Of a stretch of DNA of 64,000 bases, positions 26,301 through 37,347 are shown in pieces. Each line of letters starts with the position of its first letter. The first letter of the stretch is position 1. Source of the stretch: Antedon mediterranea (Eukaryota; Echinodermata; Crinoidea; Comatulida; Antedonidae); assembly GCF_964355755.1 (NCBI RefSeq), contig NC_092674.1:31298001-31362000 (forward strand), in the 5' to 3' direction. The translations under genes and the position numbers were made by a program. Under the pieces are notes generated by a model. The model was given only the letters and a program-made list of their open reading frames with translations. It did not search any database and was not told the DNA's origin.

Positions 26301-29300
26301 ACGATGGTCAATTTGAGTCGCACATTACTCTCTTGAAGCTCTGTACAAAGGAAATGAGAACCACATAAGAAATGGCTAAACTTAAATGGTTAAACTTAAA
26401 TGGCTAAACTAAACTTCCTGGTTACTGTTCATGGTAACATTTATACATTAAGGATTTCCTCCATGGTTTGTAACCCGTCTACCTCATATCCTGTATTATA
26501 CTACCAATTTATTGTGTCAAATATGACTGGACACCAACTAAAATCTGGATACTCCATATAAGAAAGAGGAACTAATTTATGGGGAATTATACTAACATGC
26601 TGTGTTTTGCAGTTTTAAGTAGCTCTTGGACTTTGGATGATGCAGTACAGCTATTATAGGATAATGTACCGTTTGGAGATGTTATGGAATTTTATCTCAA
26701 ATTTGAGATCAACATTATAAAACTGTAATATATTTATAAAGAAGTATTAATAGAATCATTTATGTACATAATGCCTCAATATTATAAACTTTAAGATTAC
26801 AATTTGCATATGACCTTTATGAGTCATCACAGGTCATGTATAATATCCCTAAGGCATAATACTGAAGAGTGTGGTTGGTGGAGGTCACTCAAGCATAACA
26901 ATTCCCTTTTGTGTCAATGCCCACAATTGTATTAATGAATCATATGAAAGGTATAAAAATAATACTATTCAAACTAATTCAATTTGATGACTTATAATTA
27001 AATATATTAATTGTGGAATAAAGTCAATTTTCTAAATGTTTCAATGTATTTGTAATCACAAAATATTATGTGAATGAAAATGTGCTTCAGTTCAATTTTT
27101 CAATACGACATTGCACTACATTTAATTGGCATTCAAAAGGGAAAGCTTTTGGTGAAATTCAAGTGCAATTAATATTCAAAAAAGAAAATGTTTAATGTCT
27201 ACTATAAGTCAAACAAAGGATTTGAATACAGTGCCATTTAATCTGAAATAAAAACTACTGTAATCAAGTTGTAATTTAAAACTGGTAAATTAAACAAATT
27301 CTTTCAATTTCTGAATTTTGCCATGACTAAGATTTGTTACTTTAAAGTAAAATAATCTAAACAATAATGATATCAATCTCTTCATAAACAAATAAAAATT
27401 GTTTCCTTTCAACAAACAGCCTTTCAAAACTCTTTTACTCCTCATGTAATGAAAAATACCTTACTCACTGAGGTGTGACTGAGATTGGTTAGAATATATC
27501 TTGATTTCATAGCTGATAAGGGTGAAGTAATTTAGGTTGAATCAGTTAAATATTAAGAAATTTAAAACAATAACGTTAGGTCCAAACTTGGTCTGCAGTA
27601 TTTTCTAAATAGATAATAATGTATTGCTAGAACTACTGTAGTGCCATTAAATTGTACTCCTTCTGCAGCTGGAAAGTTTCTACTTCTGCCACTGAGATGT
27701 TTCTACTTCACGCCGCTGGGCAGTTTCTACTTCTGCCACTGAGAAGTTTCTACTTCACGCCGCTGGAAAGTTTCTACTTCTGCCACTGAGAAGTTTCTAC
27801 TTCACGCCGCTGGGCAGTTTCTACTTCCGCCACTGAGAAGTTTCTACTTCACGCCGCTGGGCAGTTTCTACTTCCGCCACTGAGAAGTTTCTACTTCACG
27901 CCGCTGGGCAGTTTCTACTTCTGCCACTGAGAAGTTTCTATTTCACGCCGCTGGGCAGTTTCTACTTCTGCCACTGAGCAGTTTCTACTTCCCACCACTG
28001 GGCAGTTTCTACTTCTGCCACTGAGAAGTTTCTACTTCTGCCACTGAGCAGTTTCTACTTCCCACCACTGGGCAGTTTCTACTTCTGCCACTGAGAAGTT
28101 TCTACTTCTGCCACTGAGAAGTTTCTACTTCTGCCACTGGGCAGTTTCTACTTCTGCCACTGGGCAGTTTCTACTTCCCGCCACTGAGCAGTTTCTACTT
28201 CCCGCCACTGGGCAGTTTCTACTTCTGCCACTAACCATGTGTCTTGGTGCAGATTTCCACTCCAGGTAAGTCGTGTCTTGCTGGTGAGCTTTCAAACTGT
28301 GTGTTGAAGAGTGTGTCCATCATGGTGGATTTACCAAGGCCAGTTTCTCCTGTAAGTGATATGGTTCAATATTGTTAAATCATTATTTTGGTAAATTACT
28401 AGATTAAAAACATGAAGTATTCAATTTTGTAGTTAGTAAGTGTATCATTTTTTTCATTTTATTTCATTGTAATTGTTTTATTATCTACTTAATTAAGGTC
28501 TTTTTACATTTGTTTTGTTGGTGTTTTCTTTTAAGCACGGCCTTACTGAAAAACAACTTTCAGTTAAGTATCCATGAATTATTATTATTGTATGTTACAG
28601 TATTTGAAGATACAGTAATACCTCCATTTAAACACTTATACTAAACGCGGTCTTCTTCATTTTAAGATACAGTAATACCTCCATTTAAACACTTATACTA
28701 AACGCGGTCTTCTTCATTATAAGGATAATAAAACATAGCTGTGGAGAGCGACTACCGATCATCATTGAGACAGTTTCAAGCCAAAACTTGTTCTTTTTGG
28801 AAGAAGTGCAATGAACAATTATCGTTGTAATGGCGCTATACAAAATAGAATGATTGATTGATGGCATTTGGTTTATTGATGTGTTGTTTGATGGATACAT
28901 ACCAATACATAGAATGTTAAAACAAAAGCCCTGGGCAACTGATTTGTTGACTAACTGATCTGGAAGGCTGTCGAAACCAACATGGCCAGACAGATGTAGG
29001 TTACGGTCATCTTTTGGCTTCGGGGCTAATGGAGGTGGTGCCTATAAAACAATTTGATTTTAACAAATTTATTGTAAAAAAATAATGTCACATGTAAATA
29101 AAACTCGCTGTTTTATTGAGCTTTCTTTAATAAATGATTTACATAAATAAACAGCCTGCATAAAAATAACTTTTAAAAATTAGGAAAAGCACAACACAAC
29201 AGTACTAAGCTTAGCTAGCCGATAAGTAAATAGGCTATATATTATTATTAATTCTTGAAATAAAAATAATCAAAATCAACTTTTCATCATCTCCCTCCCA

Positions 29301-29787
29301 ATCCTATCTAGGCCTATATACTGTCTGTACATAACCTCAATTATGTTTTGTATTTTGTAGGCCTACTACTACTACTAGGCCTAGCTACCTAGTCTAGAGT
29401 CGCACATACATGGGTCAGGGTCTGGTCACATTTATTCAGCTGGCCTTCCTAATTTTACGATCAGAGTAAAATATTAATGCAACGTAAGGAAACCTAGCCC
29501 TCCTCTACCAATACAATCAACCAAGGTCGGGCATCAGATAGCAGGCGCCCACACACCGCAAACCCACAACCAACACACGATGTGTTCCTGTCATTTTTTA
29601 GGCCTAGCCGATGGCAATTTATTTGCTTGTTTATTAAGTATATATTAACATTAAAACAGCAAAAAGTAACTTATATAATTAATGGGTTATAAATTATAAG
29701 GTAGTAGTCAAATAATAAAATATTGGGATGATAAATGACCTTTTTTACCTCCTTTTTCGGTTCTTCTTGTGCCTGTTCCAGTGTCAT
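23343..29787 (-). CDS. SEPTIN6: Septin, SEPT6/8/10/11/14 group, complete, 430 aa
   Basis: Filament-forming GTP-binding cytoskeletal protein. Coding exons in transcript order: 29749-29787, 28903-29041, 28236-28349, 26259-26340, 25737-25995, 25351-25440, 25164-25260, 24545-24713, 23755-23887, 23343-23513; total 1293 nt in frame. The group signature [16 protein letters not shown] is followed by the P-loop GETGLGKST (60-68). Next come DTVGFGDQ (112-119), [10 protein letters not shown] (195 on) and the septin unique element near 290-330 ([36 protein letters not shown]). A charged coiled coil runs from about 335 to 415, and the protein ends TLKGKKK. Length matches vertebrate SEPT6/11 (about 430). 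An invertebrate single gene would be co-orthologous to the whole group, so the symbol is the group name, not a one-to-one claim. Introns are rich in tandem repeats. Confidence 0.96.
24114..24250. repeat. 34-bp tandem repeat, four units, septin intron
   Basis: Unit TATGGCAGACCATATTTTAC plus 14 bp, four perfect or near-perfect copies. It lies between septin exons 23755-23887 and 24545-24713. Confidence 0.9.
24374..24536. mobile_element. MITE family 1, copy 4 (septin intron)
   Basis: The most complete copy: AGCACTGTCTACATATCAAAC at the left and TTGATAGTGTAGACAGAGCTT at the right. Both internal CC(A/T)6GG motifs (CCAAATATGG, CCATATATGG) flank TGACATCATG. It ends 8 bp from the 3' side of septin exon 24545-24713. 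Confidence 0.85.
24848..24998 (-). mobile_element. Short retrotransposed insertion with 17-bp target duplication
   Basis: AGAAAACGCACATGGTT occurs at 24848-24864 and again at 24982-24998, bracketing 117 bp. Read on the minus strand the insert runs from GAGGACCAAACATAAAGCCT to an AAAACTTGAACTTG end. This looks like a 5'-truncated LINE or SINE tail with a short repeat instead of poly(A). It lies in a septin intron. Confidence 0.75.
27664..28235. repeat. 23-bp minisatellite starting at a septin splice donor
   Basis: About 24 units of the type TTTCTACTTCTGCCACTGAG, alternating CTGCCACTGAGAAG, ACGCCGCTGGGCAG and CCGCCACTGAGCAG variants. On the minus strand the array begins immediately at the 5' splice site of septin exon 28236-28349 (CATG/GTTAGTGGCAGAAG). 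The donor itself is part of the first repeat unit. Confidence 0.9.
28607..28719. repeat. 57-bp direct duplication
   Basis: AGATACAGTAATACCTCCAT and about 37 following bases occur twice with a 57-bp period, in the septin intron between exons 28236-28349 and 28903-29041. Confidence 0.85.
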
Positions 29788-29926
29788 CTTTATCCGTATT
29801 GTATTTCTTTGACCGCTCCCTGCTGAAAACAACGCCCTCAATCAGAGCCAATGTTTGGTGGGAGCATAGAGGGCAGTATTATAGAAAAGTAAGATGAATT
29901 TTGTCCATTTAATAAAATCTCTATAA

Positions 29927-29955
29927 TATCAAAGATAGTGACACTATCTTTGATA
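29927..29955. promoter_or_regulatory. Perfect 14-bp dyad 140 bp upstream of septin ATG
   Basis: TATCAAAGATAGTG, one base, then CACTATCTTTGATA. The arms are exactly complementary and contain GATA-type cores (AGATAG, CTATCT). It lies in the septin 5' flank, so it is either a regulatory dyad or a MITE remnant. No function can be shown from sequence. Confidence 0.6.
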
Positions 29956-30385
29956 ATATCTTCAATATGGTCCTCAGCTGTCGCTATCTAAATGTTGTGT
30001 CCTTAATTTATAATAGATTGATTGAATTCAATTTTTTTTAATTGTTTGTTTCAAATGCTTAAATATGTAATTAAAAGAACATGTTCGATATCCAGTTCAG
30101 ATGAATATTCATAAAACAGACTGTTTGGCATCAAAACAGAAATAAAAATTGCTTATTTTAATTTACATTTTTTTACAGGTACATTAGAAACTAATTATGC
30201 ACACTAATTATACTTATTCATTGTTTTTCTTCTGTGTTATGTAAATTAATTATTGCAATCGAATTTTTATAATAATATTTTTAGAAATTGTTAAATACGG
30301 TATATATAATTACGGCAACTATAAAACACATGTTCGATTCATTGTGCATAATTTGTACATGTTTAACAATAGTTTTTAAGTTGGG

Positions 30386-30478
30386 GTATTTAAGGGAAGA
30401 CATAAATGTGTAATCATTAGTCGAAGTAAATCCACAAGGTTGTGTTCAATAAGTTGGCAGCAATCATCACAAAATCAG
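30386..30478 (+). promoter_or_regulatory. Promoter-like block and non-coding exon 1 of repeat-protein gene A
   Basis: GTATTTAAGGGA at 30386 (TATA-like) is followed by a segment that is clearly homologous to 46216-46305 upstream of gene B. Both end in AAATCAG or ATCAG followed by a GTA donor (exon end 30478). The matching acceptor is TTATCTTACAG at 31065-31075, one base before the ATG. Conservation of motif, exon end and acceptor between two otherwise diverged loci supports a real 5' exon. Confidence 0.65.
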
Positions 30479-30479
30479 G

Positions 30480-30560
30480 TAAATATACTGCGTCAAATAT
30501 AGGCCTACTGCGTCAATATACTGCGTCAAATATACTGCGTCAAATATACCGCGTCAAATA
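30480..30560. repeat. Short repeat of ATACTGCGTCAAAT
   Basis: Four to five imperfect copies of ATACTGCGTCAAAT just inside the first intron of gene A, directly after its donor. Not present in gene B's intron. Confidence 0.7.
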
Positions 30561-31076
30561 TTCACTTTATGGATTCTTCTTGCCAACCAATAGATTTTTT
30601 GTTGAATTTAACCATTTATTATGTTATTTTATAAGTGAAAACATTATTTTTCTCATTTTTTTTTCTGCAAGTGTTTAACCTAACTATTCAAAATCTGATT
30701 TAATTAATATTCATTTTTCATATTTTTGGGAGACATTACATCTTTAAACTCAACATTGATGCGAGTGTCTAGTGCTCGAGAATTGTATAACATGACTTAC
30801 CATATTGTTGTTGTAACAAATGGCTGACTTGCAATATATCCGGGCAACTCATCTTGTCTCAGAAATTGATGACCAGAACACGATCGAAGTATCCACCCTT
30901 TGCGTTTAATTAAAAGAGCATTTTATTGGTCCTCGAGTATGTTGAAATTTGAATACATTTGAATAATAGTATATTGTTATTGTTATGTATTTCTAACTGA
31001 ATGTATTTTTATCTTTGAGATTTAATTTATATTATGTAGTTTGAATAAAATGAATTGAAATATTTTATCTTACAGT

Positions 31077-32858
31077 ATGGTCTTGTTAAAATTACTGTTT
31101 GTTCTACTTATCATCGGTATCATTTCAAATGAGGCTCGTGGATGGTCAATCGGTCCTGACAAAGGCGATGAAGAAACTCCCGATGAAGGCGATCGAAGCC
31201 CATTCGGCGATGCAATCCCAGAAGGTCAAGGACCCAACAGCGGCGAATACATCTTCGACATCGCCGACCAAAGACGCCACGAACGCCCCGACGGCGAAGG
31301 AGAAAGTCCAGACGATGGCGATAGAGAAAGTCCCAACGAAGGCGGTAGAGGAAGTCCCGACGAAGGCGATAGAGGAAGTCCAGTCGGCGATGCAATCCAA
31401 GAAGGTGAAGGACTAAAAAGCAACGAATCAATCTTCGTCGAGCAAGGACGCCCTGGCGGCGAAGGAGGAAGTCCCGACGAAGGCGATGGAGATAGTCCTG
31501 ACGAAGGCGATAGAGAAATTCCCGACAAAGGCGATAGAGAAAGTCCTGACGAAGGCGATAGAGGAAGTCCTGACGAAGGCGATAGAGAAAGTCACGACGA
31601 AGATGCTAGAGAAATTCCCGACGAAGGCGATAGAGAAAGTCCCGACGAAGGTGATAGAGGAAGTCCTGACGAAGGCGATAGAGGAAGTCCCGACGAAGAC
31701 GATAGAGGAAGTCCCGACGAAGGCGATATAGAAAGTCCCAACGAAGTTGATAGACAAAGTCCCGACGAAGGCGATAGAGAAATTCCCGACGAAGGCAATG
31801 GAAGCCCAGTCGTCGGCAATGCAATCCAAGAAGGTGAAGGACTCAACAGCAACGAATCAATCGCCGTCGACCAAAGACGCCCCGGCGGCCAAGGACGCCC
31901 CGGCGGCGAAAGAGGAAGTCTCGACGAAGGCGATAGAGAAAGTCCAGACCAAGGCGATAGAGGAAATCCCGACGAAGGCAATGGAAGCCCAGTCGTCGGC
32001 AATGCAATCCAAGAAGGTGAAGGACTCAACAGCAACGAATCAATCGCCGTCGACCAAAGACGCCCCGGCCGCCAAGGCGGCGAAAGAGGAAGTTTCGACG
32101 AAAGCGATAGAGAAAGTCCCGACCAAGGCGATAGAGGAAATCCCGACGAAGGCGATAGAGGAAGTCACAACGAAGGCGATAGAGAAAGTCACGACGAAGC
32201 CGATAGAGAAAGTCCCGACGAAGGCGATAGAGAAAGTCCTGACGAAGGTGATAGAGGAAGTCTCGACGAAGGCGATAGGGGAAGTCCCGACGAAGGCGGT
32301 GGAGGAGGTCCCGACGAAGGCGATATAGAAAGTCCCAACGAAGGTGATAGAAAAAGTCCCGACGAAGGCGATATAGAAATTCCCGACGAAGGCAATGGAA
32401 GCCCAGTCGTCGGCAATGCAATCCAAGAAGGTGAAGGACTCAACAGCAACGAATCAATCGCCGTCGACCAAAGACGCCCCGGCCGCCAAGGACGCCCCGG
32501 CGGCGAAATAGGAAGTCTCGACGAAGGCGATAGAGAAAGTCCCGACCAAGGCGATAGAGGAAATCCCGACGAAGGCGATAGAGAAAGTCACGACGAAGGC
32601 GATAGAGAAAGTCACGACGAAGGCGATAGAAAAAGTCACGACGAAGGCGATAGAGAAAGTCGCGAAGAAGGCGATAGAGAAAGTCCTGACGAAGGCGATA
32701 GAGGAAGTCCCGACGAAGGCGATAGAGGAAGTCCCGACGAAGGCGGTGGAGGAGGTCCCGACGAAGGCGATAAAGATAGTCCCGTCGAAGGCGATAGAGA
32801 TAGTCTCGACGAAGGCGAAGAAGGCTATTCCTCATTTATTTTCCATATGGATGGATGA
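31077..32858 (+). CDS. Secreted acidic repeat protein A, 593 aa, unknown function
   Basis: I do not recognise a family. The start ATG follows a splice acceptor by one base. It encodes a clear signal peptide (MVLLKLLFVLLIIGIISNEA, then RGWS). The rest is low-complexity: an eight-residue unit of the type SPDEGDRE (24 nt, GACGAAGGCGATAGAGGAAG) repeated dozens of times. It is punctuated by five longer linkers of the type GDAIQEGEGLNSNESI followed by DQRRPGG. Composition is almost only D, E, G, R, S and P, so it should be disordered, very soluble and acidic with many D-R pairs. There are no cysteines, membrane span or dibasic processing sites in the repeats. The tail is EEGYSSFIFHMDG. Gene B (47951-48703) is a paralogue by leader, UTRs and splice junction. 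A structural, adhesive, mineral-associated or defence role is possible but unsupported. Confidence 0.85.
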   Translation: MVLLKLLFVLLIIGIISNEARGWSIGPDKGDEETPDEGDRSPFGDAIPEGQGPNSGEYIFDIADQRRHERPDGEGESPDDGDRESPNEGGRGSPDEGDRGSPVGDAIQEGEGLKSNESIFVEQGRPGGEGGSPDEGDGDSPDEGDREIPDKGDRESPDEGDRGSPDEGDRESHDEDAREIPDEGDRESPDEGDRGSPDEGDRGSPDEDDRGSPDEGDIESPNEVDRQSPDEGDREIPDEGNGSPVVGNAIQEGEGLNSNESIAVDQRRPGGQGRPGGERGSLDEGDRESPDQGDRGNPDEGNGSPVVGNAIQEGEGLNSNESIAVDQRRPGRQGGERGSFDESDRESPDQGDRGNPDEGDRGSHNEGDRESHDEADRESPDEGDRESPDEGDRGSLDEGDRGSPDEGGGGGPDEGDIESPNEGDRKSPDEGDIEIPDEGNGSPVVGNAIQEGEGLNSNESIAVDQRRPGRQGRPGGEIGSLDEGDRESPDQGDRGNPDEGDRESHDEGDRESHDEGDRKSHDEGDRESREEGDRESPDEGDRGSPDEGDRGSPDEGGGGGPDEGDKDSPVEGDRDSLDEGEEGYSSFIFHMDG

Positions 32859-32886
32859 TATTAATAGAAATGTTATAGTGATAACT

Positions 32887-32892
32887 AATAAA
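32887..32892 (+). terminator. Gene A polyadenylation signal
   Basis: AATAAA 29 bp after the gene A stop, inside a 3' segment (GATATTAATAGAAATGTTAT onward) that is conserved after gene B. Confidence 0.7.
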
Positions 32893-33644
32893 TTTTATAT
32901 GGAGAATTTTGTTGTTGATGTGATTTAGCGAGTTTCTAATGGCCCGTTTATTATGGTTGTATACCCAAGGTTCGCAGGGGCGCAATCTCCAGTGGCCGTA
33001 TTCACTATTCACACGTAGGCTAATAGGCCTAAGGGAAACGCCTACAATCAAAATTAAACAAGAAATATTTCTTACAAAAAACGCCGCTCACTTGTTGACG
33101 TAACAAGATATCTTGTCCCCCCGATATTCTTCTTTTTTTCAAATTTGCTTTTGAATGTGTCATTTTAATGTCACATAATAGTTATTCACGTTAACAAAAA
33201 ACTGGATAAAAAAATATTTACCTGAAAAAATACTTAAATTGTCTGTCAGAAAATGGATTTTGGTTAAAACGTTAAAGGTTTCTTTTTACAGAAATGAAAC
33301 TATTGTATTTTAAGTAAATACAACAAGAATTCACAGCAAAAACAGCAATGTTTTCATAGACTCTCTTCTCCCAGACGTGCTTTGGGGTTTGTTATTTAAG
33401 CATGACCCGTCCTAGTTTACAAAATCCCAAAACAGTCTCTAGAACTATTAGCTTTCGTTCGATATAGCTTCTGAATGAGTAGTCCTCTGGGGATATATAG
33501 CTGGCTAAAGCCGCGGCGCGAAAAATCTCCTATCTATACAATTTAAGGGAAATACTTAAATTGAGTTAATAATTTATTGACTTGAGTAAAATACTATTTA
33601 AGGGAAATCTCATTTAGGTAAGTGTGATTTTTGAATACGACCAC

Positions 33645-33702
33645 TTTCGTTTCGTTGCTCTTACCGTCTTCCGTGCGTTACGTCCTAGTGGGAACCAAGC
33701 TT
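33645..33702. mobile_element. MITE family 2, half copy
   Basis: CGTGCGTTACGTCCTAGTGG then GAACCAAGCTT, matching the right end of the 55717-55854 element. The left half is missing or diverged. Confidence 0.55.
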
Positions 33703-33835
33703 TAATTTTGGGAGTCATTATTCAACTCATGACTATAATATAATATCGAAGCCTGTTTCGTCTGGATCAGTTGTAATAGTAAGTAATTTGTTTAAAAAGA
33801 TTTAATCGTACACTTTTTTTTTATCAATTTAAGAG

Positions 33836-34040
33836 GTGTCACAAGTTAACGAGAGCGCTACATTGATCTCATTGCATGATATCACGTGGTCTGTTCACGC
33901 TTAATTTACAAAGATATCCAACAGACCAATATATACACATACAGTATTAATATTATAATAGACCTGTAATTTATATAGACTGCTGTAACTTGTTTTACCT
34001 GTACAAAACGAAGAATATAGACCCACCATTGAGGTAACAT
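33836..34040. repeat. 3' edge of duplicated segment, copy A
   Basis: Contains ATGATATCACGTGGTCTGTT, CACGCTTAATTTACAAAGAT and CAACAGACCAATATATACAC, then ATTTATATAGACTGCTGT. All occur in the same order at 49427-49620 downstream of gene B with few changes. This marks the right edge of the gene A/B duplication, and the satellite starts here. Confidence 0.85.
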
Positions 34041-34506
34041 TTTTTACCTCCATGAACCCATGGAGTACTCTCCATGATATACCTCTATATATAGACTGCT
34101 GTACCTCCTACATGTTTAACATGGACCCATGGAGTACTCTCCATGATATACCTCTATATATAGACTGCTGTACCTACATGTTTAACATGGACCCATGGAG
34201 TACTCTCCATGATATACCTCTATATATAGACTGCTGTACCTACATGTTTAACATGGACCCATGGAGTACTCTCCATGATATACCTCTATATATAGACTGC
34301 TGTACCTCCTACATGTTTAACATGGACCCATGGAGTACTCTCCATGATATACCTCTATATATAGACTGCTGTACCTCCTACATGTTTAACATGGACCCAT
34401 GGAGTACTCTCCATGATATACCTCTATATATAGACTGCTGTACCTCCTACAGTCATGTTTAACATGGACCCATGGAGTACTCTCCATGATATACCTCTAT
34501 ATATAG
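34041..34506. repeat. 66/69-bp satellite, block 1 (about 6.5 units)
   Basis: Unit: ACATGTTTAACATGGACCCA, TGGAGTACTCTCCATGATAT, ACCTCTATATATAGACTGCT, GTACCT with an optional CCT. Both lengths are multiples of three, so a plus-strand frame stays open, but this is almost certainly not a gene. Each unit contains the hairpin CATGGAG/CTCCATG and the palindrome CTATATATAG. Confidence 0.95.
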
Positions 34507-35579
34507 CAGGGCCGTAGCCAGGATCTGTCAAGGGGGGTTCGCACACTAAGTATTTGGGTCACCCCCACCCCCATACCTACCCCCCCCCCTGGGGTGGGGC
34601 CTGAGGCGAAGCAAATTTTGTTAAATGACACCCCTAGATGGCCAGAAAAGACACTCTCATGCAGCATGCTACCAATGAGCAAAACGATCGTACTTGGACT
34701 CGTGGACTATTTAAACGATAACATTTGTTGCCGTATGTTAGATGCGCGTGCTCTGTGCGGAACCGCCGATTGTTTGATCATTTACTCGATATTTTGTTTT
34801 GCGTTCAAGTTCAATGCGAACATACGTCTAAGAGAAGCCCCAAAAAAAGCACACTGGGTGAAGGCAAATGCAATTCTTATTATAGCTCTATCTATAATAT
34901 TTATTTACAGCAATTTGTTGAGGAAATTAAATATGCCAATGTAAATAGGTGATATTGATACATTTGAGTACGTATCGGCTGGTGGTCTAGAAAAAAATAA
35001 TCGGATGCCATAATGTGAACTACAGTACATGATACCATAGATATTATGTGTAAAATATTAATATTCACTATAATCCTCTATGATACATTATACTTCATAG
35101 CCACACATAAATACTGATGTATGTCGGAAGGCTATATACTTTATGCATGCTGCCTGACTGCCAGTGATCTAAACAATTGGTACGCAGTTGTCTGGCGGTG
35201 TCCTTTGTACGAATCGTTCGTCCCCCAGCTCGCTGTGTGAGACGCGTCAATATCATGTTACATGCAGGGACCAAACATTTATTTTTCAGGTTAAAATCGG
35301 CAATTCATTTGCAACTCTTTACAGACTATATCGCTCGATGTACGCTCATACAGGGAAGAAGGTACTGTATGAGTTATTCCGAACGAGTTTACGAAATTTT
35401 TTAATTTACGAACAACTTTTTGTACTGTGGGGCACGTATTTGGACGATTTTCGGAGATGAGGGTGCGGTATTGGGCATATCGGGGATGGGGGTTCGCAGT
35501 CGGTTAAGGGGGTTCGCTGTAAAGGGAGGGTTCGCCCGAACCATAAACCCCCCCCCCCCCCCCCCTGGCTACGGGCCTG
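34507..35579. mobile_element. 1,073-bp terminal-inverted-repeat element inside the satellite
   Basis: Ends CAGGGCCGTAGCCAGG and CCTGGCTACGGGCCTG (15 of 16 positions complementary). TATAG, taken from the satellite unit, is duplicated on both sides (34502-34506 and 35580-35584). The ends have C/G homopolymer runs. Interior frames of 75-116 codons match nothing I recognise, so it is non-autonomous or decayed. Superfamily is unclear; a 5-bp duplication and CAG ends fit some hAT-like groups. Confidence 0.8.
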
Positions 35580-37347
35580 TATAGACTGCTGTACCTCCTA
35601 CATGTTTAACATGGACCCATGGAGTACTCTCCATGATATACCTCTATATATAGACTGCTGTACCTACATGTTTAACATGGACCCATGGAGTACTCTCCAT
35701 GATATACCTCTATATATAGACTGCTGTACCTCCTACATGTTTAACATGGACCCATGGAGTACTCTCCATGATATACCTCTATATATAGACTGCTGTACCT
35801 ACATGTTTAACATGGACCCTTGGAGTACTCTCCATGATATACCTCTATATATAGACCGCTGTACCTCCTACATGTTTAACATGGACCCATGGAGTACTCA
35901 CCATGATATACCTCTATATATAGACTGCTGTACCTCCTACATGTTTAACATGGACCCATGGAGTACTCTCCATGATATACCTCTATATATAGACTGCTGT
36001 ATCTACATGTTTAACATGGACCCATGGAGTACTCTCCATGATATACCTCTATATATAGACTGCTGTATCTACATGTTTAACATGGACCCATGGAGTACTC
36101 TCCATGATATACCTCTATATATAGACTGCTGTACCTCCTAAATGTTTAACATGGACCCATGGAGTACTCTCCATGATATACCTCTATATATAGACTGCTG
36201 TACCTACATGTTTAACATGGACCCATGGAGTACTCTCCATGATATACCTCTATATATAGACTGCTGTATCTACATGTTTAACATGGACCCATGGAGTACT
36301 CTCCATGATATACCTCTATATATAGACTGCTGTATCTACATGTTTAACATGGATCCATGGAGTACTCTCCATGATATACCTCTATATATAGACTGCTGTA
36401 TCTACATGTTTAACATGGACCCATGGAGTACTCTCCATGATATACCTCTATATATAGACTGCTGTACCTCCTACATGTTTAACATGGACCCATGGAGTAC
36501 TCTCCATGATATACCTCTATATATAGACTGCTGTACCTACATGTTTAACATGGACCCATGGAGTACTCTCCATGATATACCTCTATATATAGACTGCTGT
36601 ACCTACATGTTTAACATGGACCCATGGAGTACTCTCCATGATATACCTCTATATATAGACTGCTGTACCTCCTACATGTTTAACATGGACCCATGGAGTA
36701 CTCTCCATGATATACCTCTATATATAGACTGCTGTACCTCCTACATGTTTAACATGGACCCATGGAGTACTCTCCATGATATACCTCTATATATAGACTG
36801 CTGTACCTCCTACATGTTTAACATGGACCCATGGAGTACTCTCCATGATATACCTCTATATATAGACTGCTGTACCTACATGTTTAACATGGACCCATGG
36901 AGTACTCTCCATGATATACCTCTATATATAGACTGCTGTACCTCCTACATGTTTACCATGGACCCATGGAGTACTCTCCATGATATACCTCTATATATAG
37001 ACTGCTGTACCTCCTACATGTTTACCATGGACCCATGGAGTACTCTCCATGATATACCTCTATATATAGACTGCTGTACCTCCTACATGTTTAACATGGA
37101 CCCATGGAGTACTCTCCATGATATACCTCTATATATAGACTGCTGTACCTCCTACATGTTTAACATGGACCCATGGAGTACTCTCCATGATATACCTCTA
37201 TATATAGACTGCTGTACCTCCTACATGTTTAACATGGACCCATGGAGTACTCTCCATGATATACCTCTATATATAGACTGCTGTACCTACATGTTTAACA
37301 TGGACCCATGGAGTACTCTCCATGATATACCTCTATATATAGACTGC
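35580..37347. repeat. Satellite, block 2 (about 26 units)
   Basis: Continuation of the 66/69-bp satellite after the inserted element. Variants include CTGTATCT in place of CTGTACCT, TTTACC in place of TTTAAC (two adjacent units) and one CCTTGG. Neighbouring units share variants, a sign of local unequal exchange. It ends at the BEL/Pao insertion site ACTGC (37343-37347). Confidence 0.95.

Noticed and set aside
27664-28235. CRISPR-like array
   Set aside because: Units are contiguous with no unique spacers; this is a eukaryotic minisatellite in an intron.
31120-32835. Antisense and shifted frames across gene A
   Set aside because: Shadows of the stop-free 24-bp repeat. Only the SPDEGDRE frame joins a signal peptide and splice acceptor.
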